DNA of 64,000 bases from NCBI GenBank assembly GCA_014529385.2, contig CM043958.1, positions 80,198,025-80,262,024 of the forward strand, written 5' to 3'. Within the stretch, counting starts at the first letter, position 1. Each line of letters opens with the position of its first letter. Made by a program: the position numbers and the translations under genes. The notes below the pieces were generated by a model that was not told the origin of the DNA, did no database searches, and saw nothing but the letters and a program-made list of their open reading frames with translations. The stretch is from Adiantum capillus-veneris. Lineage: Eukaryota > Streptophyta > Polypodiopsida > Polypodiales > Pteridaceae. Shown piece after piece: positions 1 through 11,975 of the stretch.

Positions 1-1
1 C

Positions 2-1846
2 GTTTAGGAAGAAAGTAAAGAAGAAGGTTGTTCCCAAGCAAACCAAAAGTCAAAAAGCGGCAAGAATGGAAAGACTAGTGGAGCAGTTTAGAGCAGAAAG
101 AGCTCTAAAGGGTGACTTTGAAGAAAAGTGGGTGCCAGACCCCACTAAAGTCGGAACTAGCTCAGCCAAGCCACATATTGATCAATACGATCAATATATT
201 AAAGCTTTATGAGAAGTCGGAGGCTATTCTGGAGCAGCAACCTATCGAGCCATACACTGAAGAGGAGGTACAGCAATTAAAAGCTGAGCTGAAAAAAGAC
301 GACAAGGGGAAAAGGAAAGTAGATGAGTCTACTAAGCCTCAAGAGATAGACGGGCAAGCCGACAAAGGGAAAGCCAAGGAAGCTGAGGACAGATATCCCT
401 CTATGAAGGATGTACCAAGCCCTAAGAAGATGGAAAAAATTATGGAGGAGACCACAGTAGAGGTGGACACAGATGATTTGGAAAAGCCAGAGGCCGAGAC
501 CAAAGAAAAGAAGATAGATCCAGTTCAGCAAAAGAGAAATGATTATGAGGATCTGGTAGCGATAGGATACACTGAAGAAGAGGCCCTTGAGGCAGTTTAT
601 GGGATCACCCTACAAAAACAAGATGAACGGAGAGGGACGGAGGAAAAAACAAAGAGTACAAAAGAAAGTGAAGAGAAACTGGACGAACCGAAAGCACTAG
701 AAGAGCCAAAGCCAGTGGAGGTGGTGGCAGAAAGAGCTTTAGAGTTGGTAGATGATGATGAAAAAGACATGCACATGGTGCATGAACTGCTCAACAAGAT
801 AAAAGAAAGGTCCAAGGCAAAGGAAGTAGAGATTGAGACAGCCAAATAAAGGAAAGCGGAGTTGCAGAGAAAATTAGAGAATGCTATGACTGAATCTGAA
901 AGTCATAAAGCATCACTCTATGATGCGGAAAACGAGAGAGACGGCTTGATACTCCAGCTAGCCGAGGCTTCAAGAGAAGTAACAAGTGCACAGGAAGCAA
1001 GGGAGCGGATAGAGGATGAGTTGGAGGCGGCCAAGGATGAGAGCTCATTGAGCTAAGGGAGAGAGTCGAGCTCCAAGAAAGAACATATCACTAGACTCAG
1101 GACTCCCCCTAGAGCTAGCAGAGCAGGAACCGAACAAGAGGGAGTTATCATACCAGCTTTGGAAGACCAGGTCCGAAGCTTACAAAGAGAGCTGAGATTA
1201 GAGCAAGTGCAAAGGTTGCACATTGCGGAGGGATCATTGGCCGCAGAGGAGAGGCTCACATTAGAAAATCAAACACTACGGACAGAGAATGAGGCCCTCC
1301 GCAAACAGCTCCAAGATCTACAAGAGCAACAAAGAAGAGAGACAGAGACACCACATGAAGAATCACGTGGAGCAGCCATAGAGCTACCAGAAACTGGAGA
1401 GGCAACCACAATTGAAGATCCAGCCCCAGCTCAAGAGGTGGCCTCGACTTCAAGAATCTCTGAAGAAGAAGAACAAAGGCTCCATGACCAAATAGAAAAG
1501 TCAGCAGAGGAGAGTGCCAAGGCGGAAATGGAATGGGAGAGGAGAATCCTAATCTCCATTAGACTTCAGGGACTTGACACAAAAGTGCTCCATTAGCCTA
1601 CTATCGACGGCCGACACGGTGACTGATATGATGTACGATCTTTCATTGCAGCCTTCTCCAAAAGTGTTACACCTCCTATACCAAAGGATTATGTTTTTGC
1701 CTAGCTTCCACATGCAAACATTCGAAGAAGCTTTCTACACAGGCTTTTTCACCCACGAAAGCAAAATATTCGGCCCAACCTTGACCATCGGCAACCTACG
1801 ATACGAATCACATTTGCAGATGCTCAAGACGACAGGAATTAATTGA
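2..1846 (+). pseudogene. Decayed charged coiled-coil ORF next to a 3' LTR
   Basis: Lys/Glu-rich reading frame. A basic N-terminal stretch (2-211, entering from outside the window) passes by frameshift near 190-215 into a long acidic frame running to 1596. That frame is broken by in-frame TAA codons at 847-849 and 1054-1056, and a short tail in another frame runs 1574-1846. The part at 1159-1440 has heptad-like Leu/Glu/Gln spacing (for example LQRELRLEQV and LENQTLRTENEALRK), so coiled coil is expected. There is no zinc knuckle, protease, RT or integrase motif. It lies directly upstream of a polypurine tract and LTR, so it is an element-encoded product: an extra 3' ORF (Sirevirus-type envelope-like ORFs also contain coiled coils) or a gag-like ORF of a non-autonomous element. 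The function is not known, and the copy is dead as written. Confidence 0.5.
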
Positions 1847-1882
1847 CCAAGCATAAAAGTCATGTCAGGGACGACATGAACG

Positions 1883-1895
1883 CGGAGGGGGGGAG
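1883..1895 (+). promoter_or_regulatory. Polypurine tract of the left-edge LTR element
   Basis: A purine run (GGAGGGGGGGAG) lies immediately before TGTTGAGCC. This is the standard plus-strand primer position before a 3' LTR and fixes the LTR start at 1896. Confidence 0.75.
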
Positions 1896-2185
1896 TGTTG
1901 AGCCAGCAGAGGATCACACCCACATTTTTGCTCACACTCATCATTTTGTAACCATTGATTGTAATAAATGTCTTTTCGACATTGATTTTGATTTGAGCCA
2001 TTCATTAAGTAACGGGACTCAATTGAGTTTCCAGCTTGTAATCCCGAAGTAATTTCACTTGCTGATGTAATTAGTTAGAGATGTTCTCACCTCCAAGGCT
2101 GAGGTATATAAGCCAAAGTTTTTGTAACCTAAGGACATTCAGATTATTAATCAAAGTGAGTTTTTTGAGCGTCGTGACTGTGTCA

Positions 2186-2224
<39 letters not shown>

Positions 2225-2830
2225 TTATCTACTTGCTACGCGAGCTACGGAGCCGCCATTGGAGAAGCGACACCGACATTGTGTTAGCAACGGCGAGAGC
2301 TACGCACAGATACCAAGAGTGCGCGCTATCGGCTTCTATGTGTGGTAAGTTCCTACGAGCTTCGGTGTGAGTTTTCTTCCAACTCGTGTGTCGGAATGGA
2401 GCGTGCAGCATATCTATAGAACCACAACAAGTAGAGCTACACATTAGTACCATCGGGGTCAAGTTTCGATCATCTGTATTTTTCGGCCTGTCTTCATACG
2501 CGTTTACCGCACGGAGTGGTTATAGGTTGATTTTGCAGTTCAAGTCTTTAGGGTGTTGTTCTTACCTAGTGTATAGAATTACCCTTGAGTTTGAGATCGA
2601 TACAATGATTCTAGATCCTGTTTCGTATAGCATTCGTTCGTAGTACGGATTTCAGTCACTTGCGTATTTTAGAACTTATATTTGATTTCCTTAGTAGTGA
2701 TTGTCATTAGAAGGTCGAGTAGGTGATTTGACACCCACCTAGTTGTTTCCATACGTCCTCGTCTGACAAATTCTGTTGTTGGTTGAGTTCTCGCTATTTA
2801 GCTTCCGCTAGCGGCGTAACCGCCTTAACA
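1896..2830 (+). mobile_element. 3' LTR of an LTR retrotransposon (5' part off-window)
   Basis: Begins TGTTGAG after a polypurine tract and can end at CCTTAACA (2830), giving TGTT...AACA terminal inverted bases and a 935-bp LTR. A TATATAAG box lies at about 2104-2111, followed by a transcribed-looking region with a (GA)n run. The 3' edge is uncertain: a phrase just past it (2834-2866, core ATAGTCCTAGAGACAGACG) recurs at 3107-3139, and a run ending CTCATCAACG at 3189 is another possible end. The partner LTR is outside the window, so identity cannot be compared. Confidence 0.6.
2192..2222. repeat. (GA)n microsatellite in the LTR leader
   Basis: About 15 GA units downstream of the TATA box, in the position of a transcribed LTR leader. 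Confidence 0.9.
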
Positions 2831-3189
2831 AGGATCATAGTCCTAGAGACAGACGTTGTGGGTACATCGTAAATTCAACTTGGGTCAGAACCAAGCAAAT
2901 AGGGCCCTTTGGAGATTCTTGGGGCCCCTATTCGCCTAGTTTTGACTCAAGTGATGTCACCTATTTTGACATTAGCACATGAGATAGAACCAAGCAAATA
3001 GAGACCTTGAGGGATACTCGAGGCTCAATATTTTCTTGGTTATGACACCAAATACATACCAACTTTGAATAGTAGTTTTGGCTTGCTTTTTCTTTCACTC
3101 ATGGGGGTCGTAGTCCTGGAGATAGACGATGTGGGCAAGGATACATGTGAATAAAAACTATTCACGTTCTTATACAACACTCGTGCTCA
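2831..3189. repeat. Spacer with two direct repeats
   Basis: No ORF. Two similar 33-bp phrases (2834-2866 and 3107-3139) and two copies of an AACCAAGCAAATAG phrase (2889-2903 and 2991-3005) show internal duplication. It is either the tail of the preceding LTR or an older LTR remnant. Confidence 0.4.
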
Positions 3190-3214
3190 TCAACGTGCAC
3201 CAGAACTATCAAGA

Positions 3215-3472
3215 ATGTTTAATGCAGAGTTTTCTATACAGAGGATTATAGATTTCTCATTTGAGTACCTACAAAACCATTTGCAACAGCGTGAGGCAGT
3301 CATTTGTGACAATTCCATGACAGTTGTTGATGGCATGAGATATGTGTACCCAACCAACCCCGACCTTGACAAGAGTGCTTCAACGAGACTGAATCGTTCT
3401 CTAGAAAAGTGTCCCTCCAATGCACTGCTTATACAAGGCAGGTGTATGAAGCACTTCAAAAGTGTTTCTTAG
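3215..3472 (+). other. Possible upstream exon of the 3409-4873 gene
   Basis: 85-codon open frame with a well-mixed composition (contains YLQNHLQQREAVICDN) directly upstream of and overlapping the larger frame. A GTGTATG donor at 3442 and a CAG acceptor at 3511-3513 can be proposed, but the phases disagree. The copy is either damaged here or spliced differently. Confidence 0.3.
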
Positions 3473-4873
3473 TGGAATCCTACCATCGGTTTGTCTGTTA
3501 CTTGTACTTGCAGATGGATGGTGAGTCAGAGACTTCCCAATCCTCAACAACTTTTGGTAGTTGTCCATTGGCACCGGAGGAAGAGGTGGAGGATGTGGAG
3601 GTGCATTTTGACCCAAAAGAAGAGCGGGTAGAGGTATTAAAGGAAACATTTGATGCGAGCTTAACTCTTGTTTCTCTTGCGGATGCATCATTAGGGTGCA
3701 AGCAAGAAATCTCAAATAAGGAAGTGACTTTTCCTCTGAATTGTGCTCCCAGCTTTGCTATGGCGGGCGACACCCACTATGTTCTGCTCACAGATATCAT
3801 GCATGAATTGAATATATGGGAGGACTATTGCCTAGTTGCAATTGTGAATTTTTGTGATGCAGACATGGTATTTGTGGATGATGATGGAGTGAACCAACAT
3901 CTTATTGATGACACAGCTGTCCACGACTCACAGTTTACTTCATGGTGGCAATCGATCAAAGATACATTCAATGAAGCAAAGTTCAGAGAGGCCAATTTAC
4001 CAATAGATGAGCATTTTCAATCGACAAAAAAACAACTCGTCTTGGAAAACATGGGTAGGCCCGTGGCACCCATAGCTCAGGTAATGAATAGTCAGTCTAT
4101 TCACTTGTGGGTAAGGTCGATGCTGGAAATGGACGAGAATCGGATGGTAACTTTTAAAGGCATTCAGATGGTATCGGATATGGCCCAATGATAAAATATC
4201 ATGATCAATCTTTTTGCTGACAGGTGCTAGTGTATGACGATAGTTTCCTTAGAAGAGTGGGAGGGTCACGGCAAGGGCTTGTCACTGGAGTACAAGGCAA
4301 GGATGTGGCGTCGTCTTACTACATCAGGCGTTTCAACCACAAAAAGGTTTGTAGAAACAATTCAAGTACTTGGCAATTGTACTCATCTTAGTTATGGCCC
4401 ATAAATGCTTTACTATTTTTTTGTAGATCATTATATACCACAAGGAATACTCCAAGGACAATGCAAAGTTTCCGTTGTTTGCAATGAAAGTTATTACAAG
4501 ATTGTGTGGTGGGCACCCCCTCCCACTAAACGCAGAAAGAATAATTCTGGTTGAGAAACAGTTTGCTCTACGCGTCTTTGGCATTGAGTATGGGTGCCAA
4601 GCACTGAGAGCCCCCTATTTCATGTCCTACACAACTCAGGCTCTGGCTGCAGGGATTGAAGACCCGGAGAGCTTAGATCCATACAACAAGAGATTTTTTT
4701 TGAGGGAAAGAAGACGCCCGATGCCCGTGGGGATGTTGCCATCAATAGAGAAACGAGCTTGTCTACAGAGCTTGCACATTGAAGAGGTACAAAGTGAGGA
4801 AGAAGGAGGTGCATCAAAGAGGATAAAAATGATGGTGGGCTCAGGTCCATCTTCTCCCGCTCTTGACTCGTGA
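3409..4873 (+). CDS. Unrecognised intron-containing gene, 3' exons
   Basis: Three in-frame segments can be joined by GT-AG introns. The first is open to 4170, intron 4171-4223 (53 bp) follows, then exon 4224-4346, intron 4347-4426 (80 bp, ending TTTTTTTGTAG) and exon 4427-4873 with a stop. Both joins keep frame, and the peptide across them looks continuous (for example LCGGHPLPLNAERI in the last exon). The first exon may really begin near 3514, after a CAG acceptor. An upstream frame at 3215-3472 could be an earlier exon but does not join cleanly. I see no domain I can name; a Glu/Asp-rich stretch precedes a mixed globular region with several Trp. It ends 118 bp before the tail of the convergent gene, so the two may be partners in one mobile unit. 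Real spliced gene likely; function unknown. Confidence 0.45.
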
Positions 4874-4990
4874 CTGTCACCACCTCGCATGGCGCTTCCC
4901 CGCATTTGAATTTCCCCAAGCCATCTGTTTCTTCTCTTTGCGGATGTGTTGTAAAGGCCGTGTAATTTTTGAACTCTTAAGAAGCTCCTT

Positions 4991-7443
4991 CTACCTTGAT
5001 CTATGAATTAGTTGTCTATAAGTCCATTGGTGTAACTCTAATAGGCTATTGTCCTTATCCTTTCCTCCCCCATGTCTAGTGTGCTTAAAATAACCTATTC
5101 TTGCCATGTAGTGGATTTTTTCCATGCCTTGTGTGGACCATATTGATAGTGAGCCGTATGTCTTGGCAAAATATGGACCATGGTTGAACAGTATGTGCTG
5201 CATTGAAATAAAACAAAATGGTTAGTAGAGTACAATTTAAAATTTTGTTTTGTATATGTAGAATGCTAACCCACCATGTAATGTGTGATATGTTGCCCAC
5301 CCCAACCTATAAGGTAAACCTTCTTCCAATCCAACAAGGCTGCTTGAAGCGATGTGAGCTTACTTTGGTCCCAAGAATGTTGCTCAACGTAGTGGAAAAT
5401 TTTATCTAGTGATTTTCACACGTTCACCTTGTGATTTTGGATTGCCCCACCACCAACATTGTCTTTAACCACTATATGTAACTGTTTCCATTTAAACGGG
5501 TTTCTCCTTTCTTCTCTATCTGAATCCTTGAGGCTAAACCCAAGAAACCTTCTGGCCTTCACGCTGCCTATCGATGCTTTCCTAGGTAACTTGTAACAAC
5601 TTTGAGACATCTTAGAGTCCTCTTCAATTTTGACATTGCCTCCATGCAAACCAATATCTGAGAGAACTCCCTCTAATGCTTTGATCACTCTTTTTGACTC
5701 ACTCTCTGGCTTTAATGTCCATGCAAAACATATGTACAAATGAACCACCTTTTCAATTATATGACAGAGTGCATGAAGTGTACAGATGTGAACTCTACTT
5801 AGAGGAATATCAAGCACTGGCCTAAAAGCTTTATCTTGAAGATGTCTGTCAGGAGCTCTATTCCATTGCACACTCTCAAGAGATTGTGCATCAGCCATGC
5901 AATATAAGCATGGATGCTCCATGTATGATGTTGTACATACACTTAAGAGTCTTTATGTCACCTGCCATGTGCCATTCCACTGTATATTCACCAAATCCTT
6001 CCACTGAAAGAACGACTATGTTTCTTTGTTCACTGCTGATAGAAGGAATTTGGGTTTGACTAACAACCCAATCGAGGATTTCAAAAATTTCCTTATCAAC
6101 TTGCAATGAAAAACGAAAACACAAAATCAACAATCAAATAATCAATATTTTTGTTATTATAGAGTGCACGAAGTATACCTCAAATAATCCTAGAGTTAGA
6201 ATCTTGTTTTTGGATTGCATGTTGAAGTATCGTGGATCCTCTTTCGTTATTGACGGATCCAAAGCTCTGTTCATGAGGGTAATGGTGACTCTCTCCAGCT
6301 TCTTGTTCTTCAGGACCTCGCACTCGTCGAGCTTCAAAACAAACTTGAGAACCCCACCACACTCCTCTCGACTGATGTCAAAGAATTGAACTGCATACCT
6401 TTACAATGCTTCAAGATCAAGGAAGAGGTTGTTGTGATCGTTAAACTGTACCTCTCTGCCGCCCTTGCCTAAGAACGTTGCTTCAATATGAAATGGTGAT
6501 CCAAGTTTCTCAAACACCTCATTGTTTATGTGCCGATGAGGAGCCTTTACATGTGATGGCTTAGCAGCAATGATCCTCTCTGTAGTTTATTTTGAGACTT
6601 TTTAGCTAATGCTTTGAAGAGTGCCCTGTATCCCATCTGTGAGATGCCACTCTCATCAAGTATTGCTTGCACTTTCATTGGTTCCAATTGATTCTCGTTC
6701 ATGAAGGAGGTAAGGAGCCTCCCTTTCAACTTACAAAATTTTTTCTGAGTTATCATCTCTTCCACTACTTCATTTGGAACTAGACGGCTGTAATGCACTA
6801 TGGCATTGAAGCCTGCACCGTTCGGGTTTGTATGCAGTAAAGACCTGCCAAAAAAGAACCATGCGTTATGATCATGCATAGGAAAGTGTATTGATTTCTT
6901 AGTGAAGCACATTGAAGATACAAAAGCACAAACAAACTTCAAGTTACCTTAAAGCTCGTATTTGTTTTCTCAGGTCACCACTACCAATCTCCATGTTCTC
7001 AATGTTTCACTAATCTCGTTTTCTTTTTCGACTACCAAGCACGGTGTCTTTCTCTCACAAACTTGTGATCTTCTTCTCAAGGCCTTGGATTGTCTCTTTG
7101 TTTGATGAAATATTTTGAGAGCATGCTTCATTAAGTTTCTTCAGATGCATGTTCTCCATCACCAAGAAGTTTCTTTGCCTTTTCGCATTCAATCCTCTCA
7201 TTTCCAAATGTTCGGTGTATCCCAATAGCCCATCCCTGCCATCGCCTGTGAAATGTAAGAGGTTAGTGATATTAGAAAAGGGAGGTGGTGCATTTGTCGT
7301 AGGATCCTTTGGATAAATAGACCCATCGGTCCACAAATCCAAATGATGTTCCTTGTTTGTCCTTCTAAGTTATTTCTCCCGTTGAGATAAGAAAGACTCC
7401 CTCCTACATTTCTGCAACGGTGCGTACTCTTGCAATACATCAA
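4991..7443 (-). pseudogene. Decayed transposase-like gene of an unnamed family
   Basis: Minus-strand pieces in order: a coiled-coil N part (7342-7055), a segment after a GT-AG intron (6845-6947) with LLHTNPNGAGF and LVPNEVVEEMI, a segment with FEKLGSPFHIEATFLGKG and KNKKLERVTITLMNRAL, a segment with EYTVEWHMAGDIKTLK, then HPCLYCM, IPLSRVHICTLHALCHIIEK, and a tail with WSTQGMEK and RHGGG (5203-4991). Frames change near 6590, near 5920 and below 5416, and a TAA interrupts the middle segment, so it is not functional as written. A conserved Asp (GD.K), a CxxC pair and a His-rich helix in this order recall RNase-H-fold transposases with a zinc insertion. That is inference from motif order, not a recognised superfamily. 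It is tail-to-tail with the plus-strand gene ending at 4873. Confidence 0.4.
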
Positions 7444-9879
7444 CGTGAAGATGATGTGTGTTCTTTCTTTAGGTAAGTGTTAAAGATGAAGGGGTTGAGG
7501 ATTGCAAGTTCAAATTGGTGTTTTCATCAGAAAAAGAAGCATTATCCATTCCTAGAGTTGATAGAGAAAAAGAGACACTCGAAACTCGTGAAATATCTCA
7601 GGTTTTGGGAGGGAAGACCATATTCTCATGTTTAGAGTTGATAGAGTTTGTGTGGCTTATGTTTTTGGAGGAAATGCTTGTAAGTTGGCATTTCAAATCA
7701 TTAGTCATACGGTTAGTTGGATTCCTGACAAGAGAATGAAGGATAAGAATGATAAAGACAGCGGCTACCTACCAAAGAATGTCATTTTGGCTTTTTATTG
7801 GCGCAAAAAAGTATCACATAAAATGCACAATTTAACATTTTTATATTCTCTCTCTAAGCCTACGTGGAATTTCTTACAGGGCCCAAAAGTGAGTCCAACT
7901 TTCTCCTAATAAGTCAAGCATCCTAGCTATCCACGAGACAACTTTTGATTTTCACCATGGGAACGTGGATATAACCAATGCATGGGATATTAGTTTTATC
8001 TCAAGAAAAAAGAAATTTGCATAAGAAAACAAAGAAAGAATAAGGGTAAGTTGAAAAAATAACTTGTTGGAAAAGTAGCTTCTTGCATAAGTAGCTTGTT
8101 GGAGAAGATTTGAAAAGGAAGAAAAAATATCAAGATATGCAAAATTAACTTATCTAAATAAGTTAAGGGTCTTATCAAATTAAGCTTAAAAGGAGGCCTT
8201 CCCTACTCATTAAACACTTCTCTTCTCTTCACATTTTGAAAGTGCAAGCTTGATAGTGAGCTATGAAAGCCAAAGCTAATTCTCCTTCATACACACCCTA
8301 CACACACCTCTCACCTCAAGAGAAGCCATAACCATAATCCAAATTACCATTACACTCTTCAACTTCTCTCTCTTAACCTACAAGCTTTCCATATCTTGAA
8401 TTTTCTCTTTATTCCCATAGCCAAATCGGTGGATTTCAAGAAAAGTGAAGCTGAAAAGAACCGGTTACACCAATACACTTCATCCTTGCTCTTCCAAAGC
8501 ATGGAGAAGACTCTACCATATACACACTACGGTAAGGTTATCTTGTTATTTCCCTTTCTTGAAAGAGATTTACTTCATGCTTACTAAAATTCACGCTTAA
8601 TCTCTTCAATTCTCATAAGCAATAGAGGAAAACATAAGTCGTATATGTGCAAGGTTTTGTTAGTAATGCAAATTAGATTAATACTTAATTTTCTCAAAGA
8701 GAAGTTGAGGTTTTGAAGGTTAATTTAGTATAACCAAAGGAAGTTAATTGAAAAAGAGGATTTCCCATAAAGTCATCCCTTCTTTTCCCTCTTACCAAAT
8801 GGACGGTTCCGAAACCATAAGCCTCTTCTAGCAACATAATTAATCCTCTCCACGGTAGTAAATATAAGCCTAAATCTCTTCTTAAAGAAGAATTATTAAT
8901 CATTCATACACTATTACATGCATATTCTATGATACACTAGCATGTCCACTCTTAGGAACTTCGTAATTTTTACACTACCATGTATAGAAGGGTTTCACTC
9001 TTGCAATAGAACTCAAAGGAAGTTTTTGATTAATTATCCAAGATTGCAAGTTGGTGCATGTCAAAGTTTTGTGCGTACCACGCATAGACACACCAAGAAA
9101 AACTCATTATAGAAAGCATATGCACTGTTCATTTCAAGTTTGTCTACTTCCAAGTTTGTTTTGCAAATTTGAAGGGGGAAGTAAAGGGATAGCTTCACGG
9201 ATGTTGTGACCATGTTGCTTGAACATAAAACTCCCATCACTTCTAGGGAGATGCTCCATGGATGGCAATGATAAAAAGGGACTAAAATGGGATTCATCGA
9301 AGTCGGGGCTAAGTTGAAACTTACGTCGAGACAAAACCTTAAACTTCCAAGAGATTCGTTGTTTTTTTCTAAGGTTTTGTTTTGAGTAGAAAATTAAAAG
9401 GAAATAGGAATTAAGGGATTATAACTCAAGTAGCTTAATCTAAATTTAAACTAGGATTAAAAACATTACCGAGAAGGTTGACGTGGATAGCCCTAGCATA
9501 ACATAGAGATTTAAGGGTAAACTTTTCTTCGTGTTTGGAAAAAAAGGCCGGCACATATGTTTACCTATGGGATACAACGGGGAATGGTCCTTTTTGGCTA
9601 GGACTGATAACTGTTGTCTATGTTTTGCGCTCGGTTCATTCATTGCCCTAGAAATGGGATTGAATGGGAGTGTGTCCCGACCGGGTGGATGGGACCTGTG
9701 GATGCATCTGGAAATCGGAATAGTCCGGGTAGGCCTGACGCCGACATGAAAAGGAGGAAGGCAAAAATATCCATGGAGGGATCATGATAAGGGAGGAGGA
9801 TGTGATTTACTTAAGGAACTTTTCAAATTGTTTGTTGATAAAAAGGAACCTTGGAAAGACTAGGAACCTAAGGGGCTAT
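7444..9879. other. Unassigned region, no supported gene
   Basis: Short overlapping frames only (7515-7739, 7628-7909, 9531-9749), none with a motif I recognise. The stretch about 8160-8960 has the texture of an LTR leader (pyrimidine-rich run, many short ORFs, no terminal repeat found). About 9540-9740 is GC-richer than its surroundings. No terminal inverted repeat or duplication pair could be matched by eye. Confidence 0.4.
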
Positions 9880-9974
9880 TCTGCAATTGAACAAATGGTA
9901 CTTGACTTTATTCAAGAAGAAGGCATTGAAGAGGTCACTATTTGCAATGCGGTAATCATGATTTTGTTGTATGC
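9880..9974 (+). pseudogene. LINE reverse transcriptase fragment 1, ends at the YADD box
   Basis: Plus-strand frame with EEVTICNAVIMILLYA immediately before the LTR of element A. In plant LINE ORF2 this stretch leads into the catalytic Y/FADD box. The remaining box and downstream coding resume at 34722 (GATGATGTAGTG encodes D-D-V-V). The 5' limit of LINE sequence here is unclear; 9880 is a guess, and the LINE may be 5'-truncated, as LINEs commonly are. Confidence 0.7.
9970..9974 (+). repeat. Target-site duplication of element A (left)
   Basis: TATGC, matching TTTGC at 34717-34721 with one mismatch. Removing A and one copy gives a continuous LINE YADD coding stretch, which supports both boundaries. 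Confidence 0.75.
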
Positions 9975-11575
9975 TATAACATTTAATGGCCTAGTAACTT
10001 GTGTGTTGTGGAAAATAGCATAAACGTGGTGAGAATTTCATTAGAATAGATTCCTAATGAGCATAGCAAGAGTGCTTGCATGGAGAGAGAAGAAAAAAGC
10101 ATAACACCTAGTTAGATAGGCATGAACAATACTTCAAAAGAGAGAGAAATTAAGCTATTGATAATAATTGAGGACCGGATTTACCATGGAGCCGGTCCCC
10201 CCTCCAAAAGGCTTTGTATTATAGGTTTCTCCCATCAAGGGAGACATTTTACAATACAATTCTTTGTGTTTCTTCAATAACTTGCTAGTGCAATAAAGAT
10301 CAAAGCTTCAAGCACCTAGATCACACTTATAACACACAATATCAATTCCCTCACGGTCTCAGACCAAGACCTCACACAGCTTCAAACATGGTCAGAGCTA
10401 GCGGGGTATGAGAGTGGATTGAGAGGAAGAAGGAGTATTCTTACGAGAAAGAAGTATATCTCCTCACATAATCACTTATAATAGCTTAGCATATCTTAGT
10501 AATTAGCATGGTAGAGGAGATATGCATGCATTGGAGCTTGGCTCTTGGTTGGATTTGCATCACAAAGCCAAGAGTTGTTGGTGTAGGCCTCCGTTCTCAC
10601 AAGCCTGGAATAGATGATGATCTTTCCATTAAAGCTTGAGAATGAGACAGAGTATTCCTTACTTTCATACATGAGTTTGTGTGACTGTGTATGTGATAAT
10701 GCCTTGCAAAAATCAGCCCCCTCTCTCTCTCTTGGTTGACCCCTCTTGCTAATTGCACCTGCTTGCATCCCATTGGCCCCTGTAAAGCTTAGCCAATCAC
10801 AATTAAGAATCATAAGTGATAGTCTTGTGACAATTGTCCCCCTTTCCCCTTTTGTGAGAGATTTAGGTAATTAAATGATGCAATTAAACTCTCATTGGAC
10901 CCCTTAGTCTTCTGGCCAATAGGAATCAGGAAAGCCATTGGGCTGTTGAATGCTCATTGGACCCCTTCGAAGACTGTCCCATAGTCCTCTAGAGAGCTTA
11001 ATTTCTGTTAATTCTTTTATCAAGTGTTTTAAAATAAATTAAACTAAATGTACTCTAGACTAATTCTCATTGGTCCACCTCTATGGCCATCCAATAGGAT
11101 TTGAATGCACCTTCGGGACAACTGGGCTAGGGAGCTGACATGTGTCCAATTCCCTTTGTGTAAAGGGAGCCTGCTAGAGTGTGTGTGTGTGTGTGTGTTT
11201 CTCTCTCCTCCCCAACAATTTGGGCTGGACCCCTCCTATCAAGAGATATGTGAATACTTTAGGGTCTTCACATAATTATCCAATTTGCCCTAGGTTTTGA
11301 CCATTGGACGCAACCTTTAAATTTTGGAACCTTAGCATTTTGGAAGTCTTAATGGGCTGACCCTTAGGGTCTTTGAAGCCCATTGTTGCAATTTCTCTTT
11401 TGTAGATGGCCCCCCTTTTGGATCCCTATTTTCCCTCCTTTGGATCCCTACCGTGACTGGTCTGCCAGCTTAACCAATATTCTAGCTTTTTCTCCCCTGG
11501 TACTTTCCCATATTAAATGATCAGTTTAACATGAGAAAAATAATTTAAGAGAATCAGATATTAGCTATTATGACA
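9975..11575 (-). mobile_element. 3' LTR of element A
   Basis: 1601 bp. Read on the minus strand it starts TGTCATAATA (11575) and ends at ATGTTATA (9975), where sister LTRs have ATGTTACA, so the terminal CA is mutated. It matches the LTRs at 33038-34716 (same element) and 57731-59304 (element C). It contains a (GT)n tract at about 11179-11198. Confidence 0.88.
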
Positions 11576-11975
11576 TTATCTCTCTCTTGAAATGATAGTC
11601 GTCCTCGACTATGGGGTAGAGAAGATAAAGCCTATTGATTAGTCCTTTCCTAGTGGGTAGAGGATCCATATCTTACCCTACAACTTCATTCCATAATAGA
11701 TGACTAATCCATTTGGCACTTGAGAGCCTAATCTGCCACAAGAATTTCTGCGCATTAGTCCTATCAATCTACCATAGTAGAGTGACAAGCTCTACTTTGT
11801 GTTTGGAAGACGTCGTCTCCGCAAACTTTATCCTAAGCATGCATACTAAACATTTGTGCACAATAAAGAAAAAGAGAGTCTTATAAGACAAAAAAACTTT
11901 GTTCATTTTAAACATTTGTACATTTGCTTACTCTAGGGAAGCATTGTAAGCATTGACAAGGTTTAGATTATCCTA

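Noticed and set aside
2831-3189. Extension of the left-edge LTR to 3189
   Set aside because: Not excluded, but TGTT...AACA terminal symmetry favours 2830. The repeat at 2834/3107 keeps the question open.
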